Assembly (NCBI RefSeq): GCF_002975205.1
Contig: NZ_PCOC01000002.1
Coordinates: 372,001-436,000 of the forward strand
DNA from: Ochrobactrum vermis
GTDB taxonomy: Bacteria > Pseudomonadota > Alphaproteobacteria > Rhizobiales > Rhizobiaceae
Length of the DNA stretch: 64,000 nucleotides
Direction of reading: 5' to 3'
Part shown: one piece after another, positions 1 to 8,448 of the stretch
Numbering within the stretch: the first letter of the stretch is position 1
How the letters are laid out: each line of letters starts with the position of its first letter
The notes under the pieces: generated by a model
Told to the model about the DNA's origin: nothing
Seen by the model: only the letters and a program-made list of their open reading frames with translations
Database searches by the model: none
Position numbers and translations under genes: made by a program

Positions 1-410
1 TAATCGGCAATGCAATGCTCGTTGTTCTCAATGTGCCTCTGATCAGGGTTTTTGTCCTTCTATTGAAGGTTCCGCAAACCGTCCTGGCGCCGCTGATTGT
101 CCTGTTTTGCGTCATTGGCGCATTCAGCCTTAGCAACAGCATGTTTGATGTTGGTGTGGTCGTCGGATGTGGTGTATTCGCCTATGGATTGCGCAAAGCT
201 GGCTTCGATATGGCCCCGCTTCTGCTCGCATTTCTGCTAGGCTCCTTGCTTGAGGAAAATCTGCGACAAAGTCTTATACTTGGTGAGGGTCATCCCGTGA
301 TTTTCCTAGAAAGCCCAATCAGTGTCTGCCTTATTCTGTTTACCCTAGCTATCCTGATTGTGCCTCTGGTAAAATCCATCGGAATGCGGCTCGTCAGTGG
401 AACGGCATAG
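1..410 (+). CDS. TctA-family tricarboxylate transporter large permease, C-terminal part
   Basis: The reading frame is open from the window edge, so only the last ~135 residues are present. It is very hydrophobic with several membrane segments, and it carries the pattern of the TctA family near its end (a G-x-L-L-E-E-N-L-R-Q-S stretch at about nt 240-275). TctA is the large membrane subunit of tripartite tricarboxylate transporters (TctABC), which take up citrate-like organic acids with a periplasmic binding protein. It lies 132 bp upstream of the E1-like dehydrogenase gene on the same strand, so organic acid uptake and 2-oxoacid oxidation may be linked. The substrate cannot be read from the sequence. 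Confidence 0.8.
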   Translation, partial: IGNAMLVVLNVPLIRVFVLLLKVPQTVLAPLIVLFCVIGAFSLSNSMFDVGVVVGCGVFAYGLRKAGFDMAPLLLAFLLGSLLEENLRQSLILGEGHPVIFLESPISVCLILFTLAILIVPLVKSIGMRLVSGTA

Positions 411-542
411 CAAGATTGGTGCGCCAGCAAATGAGCTGTCGTGCTCTGACCGATCTTCTTAAACTCGAACACTTTCCCGGCACAGTGATGAAGCTTGAAT
501 CATGAGTGCCAATCATATGCGACAGAAACATGAGAGACGGAT

Positions 543-2915
543 ATGCAGAACGAGTACCTCAAAACGATCGAACAACGGCTTTTGTGGCTTTCGCATTGGA
601 TGATCCACCATGCCAACCACGTCCGACCTAAAGAAGACGGGATCAAGGTAGGTGGTCATCAGGCTTCTTCTGCCTCTCTGGTGTCGATTATGACTGCCCT
701 TTATTTTTCAGCGCTTCGTCCGCAGGACCGTGTTGCAGTCAAACCACATGCCTCGCCGGTTTTTCACGCAATTCAGTATCTAATGGGCAATCAAACGCGA
801 GAAAAGATGGAGAACTTTCGAGGGTTCCAAGGGGTACAGAGTTATCCCAGCCGGACGAAGGACGTGGATGACGTTGATTTCTCGACGGGTTCCGTTGGCC
901 TTGGTGTTGCGATCACCTCCTTTGCCTCACTGATTCAGGATTATATCGTTTCAAAGGAATGGGGCAGGGATGAATTTCCTGGCCGTATGATCGCACTGGT
1001 GGGCGATGCCGAACTTGATGAGGGGAATATTTACGAGTGCCTGCAGGAAGGTTGGAAGCACGGCTTGCGCAACACCTGGTGGATTATCGATTATAACCGA
1101 CAATCGCTGGATGGGATTGTTCAAGAAGGATTGTTTCGCCGGATTGAGGACATTTTCAATGCTTTCGACTGGGATGTCATCAGGATCAAATATGGTGCGC
1201 TACAACGTGCCGCATTTGAAGAGATGGGCGGGGAACAGCTTCGGGATTGGATCGATAACTGCCCGAACCAGCTTTATTCTGCGTTGACGTTCATGGGCGG
1301 CGCTGTCTGGCGCAAGCACCTGATGGATGATCTGGGCGATCAGGGCGACGTCTCCGCCCTGATCGAAAGGCGCAACGATGTTGAACTTGCAGAATTGATG
1401 GAAAATCTTGGGGGCAACTGCGTCGCCACTATGGCCGAGACGTTCGCTGCGATTGACCATGACAGACCGGTCTGCTTCCTCGCTTACACTATTAAGGGTT
1501 GGGGCACGCCGATCGCTGGGCATAAGGACAATCATGGCGGCCTCATGACCAGGGCTCAGATGTCGGCATGGCAGTCACATATGGGTGTTTTAGAAGGAGA
1601 GGAATGGGAGAAGTGGGCAACCGTCGCTGCCCCCCAGGAGCTTCAGTCTTTTCTTGATACCATACCGTTTTTTACTGGTGGCGAACGCCGTTATCATGAC
1701 ATTCCCGTCCCAGTGCCTTTGATCGTAGCAGGGGAGGAACGGGAAATCTCGACGCAGATGGCGTTTGGTAAGATTCTGGACGAATTGTCGAAGTCCGATT
1801 CGGAGCTTGCTGCGCGCATCCTGACCGCGTCGCCTGACGTGACCGGTACGACCAATCTTGGACCCTGGGTCAACCGGCGAAAACTGTTTGCCCGCGATCA
1901 GCGTCCTGACACTTTCATAGATCAGAAGATCCCTTCGACCGCGAAATGGGAATTTGGGCCAACTGGCCAGCACATCGAACTAGGCATTGCTGAAATGAAC
2001 CTGTTTCTACTGCTGGGAGCGGCTGGTCTATCGCATTCTCTTTTCGGAAAGCGGTTGATACCGATTGGGACGGTTTACGACCCATTCGTGGCACGAGGTT
2101 TGGATGCATTGAATTACGCCTGCTATCAGGATGCGCGCTTCATGATCGTAGGAACCCCATCAGGTGTGACATTGGCGCCGGAAGGCGGTGCCCATCAATC
2201 TATCGGATCTCCCTTGATTGGAATCTCACAGGATGGACTTGCGGCTTTTGAACCGGCTTTTGCTGACGAACTTGCCGTAATCATGGGGTGGGCATTTGAC
2301 TATATGCAGCGGGATGGAAGTGCTGATCCTGATGAACGGACCTGGCTAAGAGATGAAACTGGTGGATCGGTCTATCTGCGGCTTTCAACAAACCCGATCG
2401 AACAACCGGCAAAGCGGCTCGACGATAGTTTTCGACAGGGCACCATTGATGGCGCATATTGGCTACGTAAGCCTGGACCGAATTGTGAAGTAGTCATAGC
2501 CTATCAGGGAGTGATCGCTCCTGAGTCCATTAAAGCTGCCGGTCTCATCGGCGAGAGTAGGCGCGATATAGGGGTGTTGGCGGTAACATCTGCCGATCGC
2601 TTGCATGCAGGCTGGACTGCGGCGCAGCGGGCCCGTGCTCGAGGTATCACACAAGCTGAGTGCCACGTGGAGCAACTGATGAAGGACGTCCCTTCGCACT
2701 GCAAGCTTGTGACAGTTATCGACGGCCACCCAGCAACCCTGTCTTGGCTTGGATCAGTCACAGGCCACCGAACTATCCCGCTCGGCGTCGAACATTTTGG
2801 GCAGACCGGAACTATCGGCGATCTTTATCGCCATTTTGGTATAGACGCCCGAGGGATAGTCGAGAAGGTGAATGGGCTGACTCCTGGCAAACCTGCGCTG
2901 GACTTCGTTGCCTGA
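543..2915 (+). CDS. Pyruvate-dehydrogenase E1-like (transketolase-fold) 2-oxoacid dehydrogenase
   Basis: This is a 790-residue homodimeric E1 (AceE/MdeB-like) protein. The thiamine diphosphate motif is at about residues 154-183 (GDAELDEG followed by DYNRQSLDG, equivalent to GDGEMDE...NCNLQRLDG in E. coli AceE). The N-terminal GGHQASSAS block and the HIELGIAEMN and GGAHQSIGSP blocks of the pyrimidine and C-terminal domains are also present. AceE is usually ~890 residues, so this is a shorter paralogue, probably not the housekeeping enzyme. MdeB-type paralogues are linked to 2-oxobutyrate oxidation. No E2/E3 genes are adjacent. The coupled kinase and PLP genes lie downstream on the opposite strand, so a 2-oxoacid from a hydroxyamino acid is a possible substrate. 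That substrate is inference. Confidence 0.85.
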   Translation: MQNEYLKTIEQRLLWLSHWMIHHANHVRPKEDGIKVGGHQASSASLVSIMTALYFSALRPQDRVAVKPHASPVFHAIQYLMGNQTREKMENFRGFQGVQSYPSRTKDVDDVDFSTGSVGLGVAITSFASLIQDYIVSKEWGRDEFPGRMIALVGDAELDEGNIYECLQEGWKHGLRNTWWIIDYNRQSLDGIVQEGLFRRIEDIFNAFDWDVIRIKYGALQRAAFEEMGGEQLRDWIDNCPNQLYSALTFMGGAVWRKHLMDDLGDQGDVSALIERRNDVELAELMENLGGNCVATMAETFAAIDHDRPVCFLAYTIKGWGTPIAGHKDNHGGLMTRAQMSAWQSHMGVLEGEEWEKWATVAAPQELQSFLDTIPFFTGGERRYHDIPVPVPLIVAGEEREISTQMAFGKILDELSKSDSELAARILTASPDVTGTTNLGPWVNRRKLFARDQRPDTFIDQKIPSTAKWEFGPTGQHIELGIAEMNLFLLLGAAGLSHSLFGKRLIPIGTVYDPFVARGLDALNYACYQDARFMIVGTPSGVTLAPEGGAHQSIGSPLIGISQDGLAAFEPAFADELAVIMGWAFDYMQRDGSADPDERTWLRDETGGSVYLRLSTNPIEQPAKRLDDSFRQGTIDGAYWLRKPGPNCEVVIAYQGVIAPESIKAAGLIGESRRDIGVLAVTSADRLHAGWTAAQRARARGITQAECHVEQLMKDVPSHCKLVTVIDGHPATLSWLGSVTGHRTIPLGVEHFGQTGTIGDLYRHFGIDARGIVEKVNGLTPGKPALDFVA

Positions 2916-2945
2916 CGGAATTCACCACGCTATTTGCCTTCGGCT

Positions 2946-2973
2946 GGAGCGCGTTCGTATACCAATGCGCTCC
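2946..2973. terminator. Hairpin between convergent genes
   Basis: A perfect 7-bp inverted repeat GGAGCGC / GCGCTCC is separated by 14 nt in the 118-bp gap between two convergent genes. No strong T run follows on either strand, so a shared terminator is plausible but not certain. Confidence 0.35.
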
Positions 2974-3033
2974 ATTCCTACTTTTATCTAGCTCGATACG
3001 ATTTGTTTCTAATCCATAGTCATCACGGCAGCA

Positions 3034-3366
3034 TTATCGGTGCTGCTGAAGTTGCGGTTCAGTGACAACCTCCACAATCTTGCGTGAGCGAATAAAGCCG
3101 CCAAGGTCTTTTCCATGCATTCCGTTGAAAAGATTAACGAGCGTTCTGCGAGATATGGGTTTGGTACGAAGCTGCACGATCTTCATGTCTCGCAGTGGTT
3201 GATCTCTATCTTCATCCTCGATCAACGAGTTGCGAAAAGAGACTAGATCCTCGCGTGCTTCCTCGCGCGTTTCATAAAACTGTCGCGCAGATTGTGCCGG
3301 ATCTTCGCCGTAGGTGTAAGTGTAGAAAGTGAAGCAATGCCCGGCTTCCTGTTTGGTAATAGCCAT
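3034..3366 (-). CDS. Hypothetical protein, 110 aa
   Basis: I do not recognise this protein. It is hydrophilic and charged (many E, R and D), with no signal peptide or membrane segment. The N-terminal part (MAITKQEAGHCFTFYTYTYG) is aromatic-rich and the middle is a likely helix (residues ~28-50, ETREEAREDLVSFRN). The start at 3366 has only a weak ribosome site. It converges on the E1-like gene and sits 380 bp downstream of the PLP-enzyme gene on the same strand. Confidence 0.5.
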   Translation of the reverse strand: MAITKQEAGHCFTFYTYTYGEDPAQSARQFYETREEAREDLVSFRNSLIEDEDRDQPLRDMKIVQLRTKPISRRTLVNLFNGMHGKDLGGFIRSRKIVEVVTEPQLQQHR

Positions 3367-3462
3367 TTTTCACGGTTCCAGTTAGAGCAATCGCGGTACG
3401 CCCCCGCTTCAATGCTCATTGACCCCTTGGTGATCGGGGAGTTGCAACCGTCACGAAACGGC

Positions 3463-3503
3463 CCTGTGGCCTTTAGCCGGAGGCCTGTTGCATACGCCAC
3501 AGG
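3463..3503. repeat. Inverted repeat in the gene-free stretch 3367-3746
   Basis: The 380-bp stretch between the hypothetical gene and the PLP-enzyme gene shows no convincing gene. It contains a perfect 8-bp inverted repeat (CCTGTGGC at 3463-3470, GCCACAGG at 3496-3503) with a 25-nt loop. It could be a terminator-like structure for the leftward PLP operon or part of a dispersed palindromic element. The sequence alone does not decide. Confidence 0.3.
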
Positions 3504-3746
3504 CTCCCCGACCAGAAGGTCAAGGAGAAATGGTGCCGTAGCAGCCGACACCAACTTTCGTGAGGGGTTTGCACGCCCCAAGGCAGCGCGTCACTGCCTT
3601 AAGTTCACTCTAGTATACTGAACTCACGTTGTCGCTTTCTTTCTGCAAGCAATTTCATGCTTCAACAGCTTCAACCAAGCTAATAGCGGCGGCGCAGGCG
3701 TACGATTGGGGAAACCGCAGTCATCCGAATAAAGCGTGACGTCGGT

Positions 3747-4757
3747 TCAGTCAGCTAACCGTCGCCGGGCCCAGTCCAGGCAGGTCCAGTCGGCTTCACC
3801 AGCTGGCGAAATGTCTTGAAGCCGGGTCGGCTCCCGCTTTTTGACAATTGGCCATTCAGACGAATGGCTGCTCAGCCAATCGTCTGAATGAACAGTTGAT
3901 TGGTAACGATATCCCTCGTCGGCCATTATCGAGACGATTGTCTTATCCGGCGCCTGTCGCGCTAGCCAGCTTCCTACAAGAGCAGACGCTCCGCTGGTGG
4001 GGCCAACAAATATAGCCTTGTTTCGATACAAACTACGCGTTTTTGAAAAGGCTTGTAGAGCTCCGATCCAATGTACCTCATCAATCAGTTCATGATCGAG
4101 GTTTTTCGGTAAGATGCTGTTTCCAAGTCCGCGTAAGAGACGCGGACCGGCTTGTTGTCCAAACAATACGCTGTTGTTTGTATCGACCGCAACCGCCCGC
4201 ATTTTAGGGTAGATTTCCCTTAGATAACGGGTTGTACCACAGAGTGAGCCGCCGGATCCAACGCACCCAACCAAACAATCGATCTGGCCCAAATGATTAA
4301 CGATGACTTCCGCAAGCCGCGAATAAGCCGCCGAATTGTCAGGATTGTCGTACTGTCTCGGCCAGTAGGTCCCCGGTTTCTCACCAAGCACGCGATATAA
4401 TTCAGCGAGGCGGCCGTCCTGATTTCCTGTTTGACCTGGATCTTTCACCAGCTTCACTGTGCTACCCAGTTGCTCGAGCCGGTTCTTGAACGGTTGATCC
4501 ATAAGACTTGTGGCGCTGACAACGGTAAGTTGATAGCCTCGGATGGCTGACAGCATTGCTAGTGCAAGCGCAAATGTTCCGGAACTCGTTTCAACTATAT
4601 GACCACTAGGCTGTAACAAACCGTTTTGTTCTGCTCTGTCCAACACGTAACGGGCCGGTAGTAGTTTCATCAGGCGGAACTGTGCTGCATAAAAATTTGG
4701 ACGCAGCTCGATTATTTGTGGTGTTTCGTAACCATGGAGAAAGGACTTCGTTTTCAT
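3747..4757 (-). CDS. PLP-dependent cysteine-synthase-fold (type II) enzyme
   Basis: A 336-residue fold-type II PLP enzyme of the CysK/CBS family. The Schiff-base lysine is at about residue 31 in a MKLLPAR context, 13 positions before the AEQNGLL helix end as in CysK. The substrate loop is ETSSGT at ~residue 57, the phosphate-binding loop is GCVGSGGSLCG, and GPTSGAS near residue 254 matches the family C-terminal cofactor motif. The residues before the lysine differ from the CysK consensus, so O-acetylserine is unlikely to be the substrate. Its start codon overlaps the stop of the upstream kinase gene (ATGA), so the two are translationally coupled. This suggests the kinase product, an O-phosphoryl amino acid, is the substrate for beta/gamma replacement or elimination. 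Confidence 0.82.
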   Translation of the reverse strand: MKTKSFLHGYETPQIIELRPNFYAAQFRLMKLLPARYVLDRAEQNGLLQPSGHIVETSSGTFALALAMLSAIRGYQLTVVSATSLMDQPFKNRLEQLGSTVKLVKDPGQTGNQDGRLAELYRVLGEKPGTYWPRQYDNPDNSAAYSRLAEVIVNHLGQIDCLVGCVGSGGSLCGTTRYLREIYPKMRAVAVDTNNSVLFGQQAGPRLLRGLGNSILPKNLDHELIDEVHWIGALQAFSKTRSLYRNKAIFVGPTSGASALVGSWLARQAPDKTIVSIMADEGYRYQSTVHSDDWLSSHSSEWPIVKKREPTRLQDISPAGEADWTCLDWARRRLAD

Positions 4758-5731
4758 GGTTGTTCCTTCAGCAATTGCACGTCGAGGTTCACGGCGAACT
4801 GGTGGACGTTTGTGAAGCCTTGCTTGGAAGCTGTTTTAGCAGCCGTTTCGACCTTGTCCGCTACATCGGGGTCGCGGGCGTCCATTAAGAGGCCCATTCG
4901 GTTTCCACTGTGGGCGATTTGTACGCCGAGTGCGCCGCAATTTTCTGCAAGTCTCAAAAGGTCGGCAAGGTGCGTCTTGGGGAGATAGCGTTGGTTTATC
5001 CGCGCACTTGCTGTTGCGACGTGGCCCAGCAAACCAACGTTCTGTTCCAGAATTGCCTTCCGAGCAAGGCCGCGCAGGACGCGAAAGCTCTCGATCTCGG
5101 ATCGATCGTAGCGAGCAGGTGCAAATGTGAGGGTATCTACGGGTACATCGTTGGGAGAGATGAATCCTACAATCAGCAAAGGCGGATAGTCACCAGGGAG
5201 GTATTCAATCACATGGCCTTCCCTTTGCGCGAACAGAACTGCCTGCGGGCCGAATACTATGGAGTCGCTGGCGGTTTCGGCCGCAACAGCCAGGCGACAA
5301 ATGATTGCCCGGTTTAATTCAACGCCCATAGCCGCAGATACGGCTCGTATTGTCGCAACGACATCCGCAGTCGATGAACCATAACCAAGGCTCATGGGTA
5401 TCTTTGATTCAATAGTAAGACAGCCTCCAGCATCAAATTGCCCTAACGCCTCGAATGTCAACCGAGCCGCACGGGCTGCTTTCAACATACCCGCCGGGCG
5501 AGTGCGGACCTCGTTTCTCTCGTCAGGCCAGAACGTGGCGACAGATTCGAAAGATGGGCAGGGCAGCGTGATTAAACCTCTGTGTAAGCGTTCGTCGTCA
5601 TCAGTGAACACGCCTTGGAGGATCTCACCGTGATGAGCGGTTGCTCGACCGGTTCCGACACCAAGGGATCTTGGGTGCCGAAGGTCTCTGGAAAAACTTA
5701 AGTCATCTGGAAGTGAACGGGGAAAAGACAT
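4754..5731 (-). CDS. GHMP-family kinase, PduX/L-threonine-kinase-like
   Basis: A 325-residue GHMP kinase. The N-terminal HHGEILQG motif (~residues 33-40) resembles the start of PduX-type amino-acid kinases. The ATP-binding motif PMSLGYGSSTADV (~residue 115) is the GHMP P-loop. I chose the start at 5731 because GGGAGGA lies 6 nt upstream; a longer in-frame start at 5797 falls inside a hairpin and has no ribosome site. PduX phosphorylates L-threonine, and related kinases act on homoserine. The exact substrate here is unknown. It is the first gene of a two-gene leftward operon with the PLP enzyme. Confidence 0.8.
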   Translation of the reverse strand: MSFPRSLPDDLSFSRDLRHPRSLGVGTGRATAHHGEILQGVFTDDDERLHRGLITLPCPSFESVATFWPDERNEVRTRPAGMLKAARAARLTFEALGQFDAGGCLTIESKIPMSLGYGSSTADVVATIRAVSAAMGVELNRAIICRLAVAAETASDSIVFGPQAVLFAQREGHVIEYLPGDYPPLLIVGFISPNDVPVDTLTFAPARYDRSEIESFRVLRGLARKAILEQNVGLLGHVATASARINQRYLPKTHLADLLRLAENCGALGVQIAHSGNRMGLLMDARDPDVADKVETAAKTASKQGFTNVHQFAVNLDVQLLKEQP

Positions 5732-5788
5732 CGATTTTCCTCCCATAATGATGGACTTAGTAGTATGGGGACTGAATAGATTGGTGTC

Positions 5789-5808
5789 TCTCCTCATTTT
5801 TGAGGAGA
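5789..5808 (-). promoter_or_regulatory. Palindromic hairpin / possible operator in the kinase leader
   Basis: A perfect 8-bp inverted repeat (TCTCCTCA / TGAGGAGA) with a 4-nt spacer lies 58 bp upstream of the kinase start. A second, shorter near-palindrome (GGAAA-A-TTTCC) lies at about 5838-5848. The arms also resemble an anti-Shine-Dalgarno/Shine-Dalgarno pair. It could be an operator for the neighbouring MarR protein or an RNA hairpin in the leader. The remainder of the 392-bp gap (5732-6123) shows no gene. Confidence 0.4.
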
Positions 5809-6123
5809 AAATTTAACTTGACGCGCCCTACTCGAAGGAAAATTTCCTGACGGTGGACGAATTCCAGTTTGTACTAATAAAACTCTGCGCGTGAAGTATT
5901 GAGGCTAGATATCGCGTAGAGCGAAGAACGACTGCATTGTGGAAGCGCGCCTTGGCAAGGCTTTTTTACGCGCCTGCCTCTGATTTCGAACGATTGAGGC
6001 AAGGAGGGGCGTCCTCCGAGCGCATGATGGAGTGGCTGACCGTTGAACAAACGAATAGAATACCGGTCACCAGGCGAAGCGACCCTGGCTTGGCTCATAA
6101 TATAAAAAATATGACAAGTTAAA

Positions 6124-6474
6124 TCATTCTGCGGTAGAGCGGATTTGTTCAAACACATTGCGTGTGAATTCAAACTGCCGCGCAGTTCCTCGTCCCATTG
6201 AATTGCGTCCAAGTGTCTCCGTGAGGATGCCACGTTGTACTAGCTGATCCATCGTTTCGATGACGCCACCACGAGTCAATCCGGTAATTTTCATGACAGA
6301 TGAGAGGGTTAAGGGTTCGTGTGCCTGATGCATCATGTAAAGTACATTCAACATCCCGATCTGTTTGATCCGGGATTGCGGAGATTCACCTTCTGTCGGT
6401 TTTTCCAAGATCTCTCGAAGGCCAAAAAGAGCCAATGCCTGATTTTGCCATCGTTCGCTTAAATTGCTTGCCAT
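6124..6474 (-). CDS. MarR-family transcriptional regulator
   Basis: A 116-residue protein with a winged helix-turn-helix at about residues 45-105 (LTLSSVMKITGLTRGGVIETMDQLVQRG reads as HTH plus recognition helix; the GRGTARQFEFT wing follows). It is shorter than typical MarR proteins (~140-150 aa) and lacks a long C-terminal dimerisation helix. It is transcribed in the same direction as the kinase-PLP operon and lies directly upstream, so it is the likely local regulator. An imperfect inverted repeat ACTAT-N11-ATAGT (6482-6502) directly upstream of its start could be an autoregulatory site. Confidence 0.75.
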   Translation of the reverse strand: MASNLSERWQNQALALFGLREILEKPTEGESPQSRIKQIGMLNVLYMMHQAHEPLTLSSVMKITGLTRGGVIETMDQLVQRGILTETLGRNSMGRGTARQFEFTRNVFEQIRSTAE

Positions 6475-6565
6475 TCTTTTAACTATCGATTATTTGTATA
6501 GTAATGAAGTTAGGGCACAACGACATCTGACAACGTGTCCAACAACAAATCGGAGGATGGGAGGC

Positions 6566-7105
6566 ATGAACAGCTTTCTCTTTCGTGGTGCCGTAGCAGC
6601 TTTCGGGTTCGCTTCATTATACCTTAGTTCGGATCAAAACGCTCGCGCCGATGACTGGGGCTGTACGGTTATCCTGTGCTTATCCAATCCCGGTGGACCG
6701 ACACAATATGCAGAATGCCGTCCACCGGTGCAAAAGTTATGGCGGTGGCTTGCCAGAGGAAAGTCTTTTCCGAGCTGCAATGGTGCAGGATTTCAGTACT
6801 CCCGACCTCGTTATGATCCGTTTTATTGCAAGGACGGGTATCGTCTAACCGTCGCATATACGGGTAGAGGACGTGAAGCATCTTGCGTTTCCATGACGAC
6901 GCAGGTCGTCAGCAGAATCTTGTGCAGACATAACCGCGATGGGCTAGGCAATGATGATCGCGTGATTGTCGACGCCAGATGGAGGTCGGAAAACGGATAC
7001 CTTCAGTGCGTAGGCAATACGACTGCGCGACCGCGTGTTCGGGAAAAGCCAAACTATATTGATGTAACGATCGATGGAGTCGGTAAGAAGAGGGTGTGGT
7101 TCTAG
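6566..7105 (+). CDS. TrbM-like conjugation protein, secreted
   Basis: The preferred start (6566) has GGGAGG just upstream and gives a signal peptide (MNSFLFRG... ending ARA at ~residue 28). The mature part begins DDWGCTVILCLSNPGGP, then ECRPPVQKLW and ARGKSFPSC. This Cys-rich pattern is the TrbM domain seen in many rhizobial conjugation operons. Total length is ~179 aa. It is probably the first gene of the virB operon and just precedes virB1. TrbM proteins act in mating-pair formation in the periplasm, but their exact role is not settled. Confidence 0.7.
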   Translation: MNSFLFRGAVAAFGFASLYLSSDQNARADDWGCTVILCLSNPGGPTQYAECRPPVQKLWRWLARGKSFPSCNGAGFQYSRPRYDPFYCKDGYRLTVAYTGRGREASCVSMTTQVVSRILCRHNRDGLGNDDRVIVDARWRSENGYLQCVGNTTARPRVREKPNYIDVTIDGVGKKRVWF

Positions 7106-7107
7106 TC

Positions 7108-7767
7108 ATGCCCGTGTCTTTTGTAGATCTTGCACAAAGCTGTGCGCCGTTAGTTGCGCACGAAACACTTGCCGGTGTTGTCAGCCTCGAAAGCCGCTTT
7201 AAACCATTCAACATCCGCATCAACAGCGGCCCTTCACTAGAGCGACAACCGGCATCGAAAGCCGAGGCGATAAAGATCGCCACCGCTCTGGCCGTCGAAC
7301 ACCAAGATATTCAACTAGGTCTCGCGGGAATAGGTCTTGATGATCTGAGGAAACTCAAGCTGACGATTTCTGATGCTTTCGATCTATGTCTGAATCTAAA
7401 GGCTAGCGCCACACTGCTGGACAGCTTCTATCGCCGCGCAGTGAAGGCTGGTGCCGATAATGCCAGAGCCGAACGGGCAATGCTCCAGTCATTTTACGGT
7501 CGCGGAGATCCCTCTGTCGGTTCAACAGTCAAATACGACAGGCAGGTGCAGCGTGAGATTCAACGGTTGAAACCGACGATTGCCAGCTTAACTGTCGGTG
7601 ATCCTCAGGACGGACCTGCTTCGCCCGACATGATCGCAGATGTTGTAGCTGAAAACTCCGACAAGTGGGGTGCCTCCAACATTACCGCACCGTCATGGGA
7701 TGTCTTCAATTCTCGGCGTCGCCAGTCCTCAATCTTCGTTTTCCAGAACAAGCATGGAGAAGAATGA
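7108..7767 (+). CDS. virB1: VirB1-like lytic transglycosylase
   Basis: A 219-residue protein of the SLT/VirB1 family, which locally opens peptidoglycan for assembly of the type IV secretion channel. The catalytic glutamate is in VVSLESRF (~residue 28), followed by the family block QLGLAGIGLDDL (normally GLMQIN-like). A further block, AMLQSFYGRGDP, matches VirB1 C-terminal lobes. No signal peptide is obvious from the ATG at 7108; a GTG at 7096 is also in frame but overlaps the trbM stop. The middle block GLAGIG diverges from the usual GLxQI, so activity should not be taken for granted. Confidence 0.8.
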   Translation: MPVSFVDLAQSCAPLVAHETLAGVVSLESRFKPFNIRINSGPSLERQPASKAEAIKIATALAVEHQDIQLGLAGIGLDDLRKLKLTISDAFDLCLNLKASATLLDSFYRRAVKAGADNARAERAMLQSFYGRGDPSVGSTVKYDRQVQREIQRLKPTIASLTVGDPQDGPASPDMIADVVAENSDKWGASNITAPSWDVFNSRRRQSSIFVFQNKHGEE

Positions 7768-7768
7768 A

Positions 7769-8068
7769 ATGATCAATGGTTCCCGTATGAGCTCGGCTGC
7801 AACTTCAGCCTTTATGACGGCGGCAATCGTCGCAATCCTAGTTGAACCGGCCTTCGCCCAGGCCGCCGGGGTCGAATCCATCCTTCAAAACATCGTCGAT
7901 CTCCTCACAGGCAACATCTTCAAGTTGATCGCGACTATCGCGGTGATCCTGATCGCGATCGCGTGGATGTTTGGCTACATGGACCTCCGTCGCGCTGGCT
8001 ACTGGATCATTGGCATCGGTGTGATCGCCGGCTCTTCCGAGCTCGTCAGCACGATTGTCGGGAGTTGA
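7769..8068 (+). CDS. virB2: VirB2 pilin subunit
   Basis: A 99-residue prepilin. A long N-terminal signal region ends in EPAFAQA (~residue 35), followed by two hydrophobic helices (ILQNIVDLLTGNIFKLIATIAVILIAIAW and GYWIIGIGVIAGSSELVSTIV) separated by a short polar loop with MDLRRAG. This is the VirB2/TrbC architecture. The start at 7769 is chosen for the GGAGAAGA upstream; it begins 1 bp after virB1 ends. It forms the conjugative pilus. Confidence 0.88.
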   Translation: MINGSRMSSAATSAFMTAAIVAILVEPAFAQAAGVESILQNIVDLLTGNIFKLIATIAVILIAIAWMFGYMDLRRAGYWIIGIGVIAGSSELVSTIVGS

Positions 8069-8071
8069 GCG

Positions 8072-8389
8072 ATGACGATATCGAGGCCAGCGCTTGAGGA
8101 AGATACGTTGTTCATCGCCTGCACGCGACCTGCAATGTACGCAGGCGTCACCATGGAAGCCATGGGAATGAACGTCATTGCGACGACGATTTTCTATCTC
8201 GCGGCCGGTTCTGTCGCCTATGCGCTCGTCGGGGTGGTTTTTCATTTTATCTTCCGCGCACTCGTCAAACATGACCACAACATGTTTCGCATTGTCGTGG
8301 CCTGGGTCGAGACGCGTGGGCGATCACGGAATACTTCCCATTGGGGTGGTAGCTCGATCTCTCCGCTGCGACTTTCCCGCCGGTTTTGA
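8072..8389 (+). CDS. virB3: VirB3 inner-membrane protein, C-terminus cut by IS insertion
   Basis: 105 residues. It starts EEDTLFIACTRPAMYAGVTM, the typical VirB3 N-terminus, then a membrane segment (~residues 33-60), FRALVKHDHNMFRI and the conserved WVETRGR and WGGSSISPLRLSRRF end. The stop TGA at 8387-8389 is the first three bases of the IS3-family element. Joining the sequence across the element restores RRF followed by DERDLGFA and a natural stop at 9685-9687. The insertion therefore removes only the last eight residues. VirB3 partners VirB4 in the secretion apparatus, and function may survive. Confidence 0.88.
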   Translation: MTISRPALEEDTLFIACTRPAMYAGVTMEAMGMNVIATTIFYLAAGSVAYALVGVVFHFIFRALVKHDHNMFRIVVAWVETRGRSRNTSHWGGSSISPLRLSRRF

Positions 8390-8448
8390 CCTGCCACTAA
8401 GAATTTCCTCCAGATTGGATTAGAGTTCGGCCCATTGAGGACGGACTT

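Noticed and set aside
1200..2760. Antisense frames inside the E1-like gene
   Set aside because: They are shadows of a strongly conserved coding frame and have no independent support.
3463..3503. Hairpin as a riboswitch upstream of the kinase-PLP operon
   Set aside because: It lies downstream, not upstream, of that operon, and no conserved aptamer is visible.
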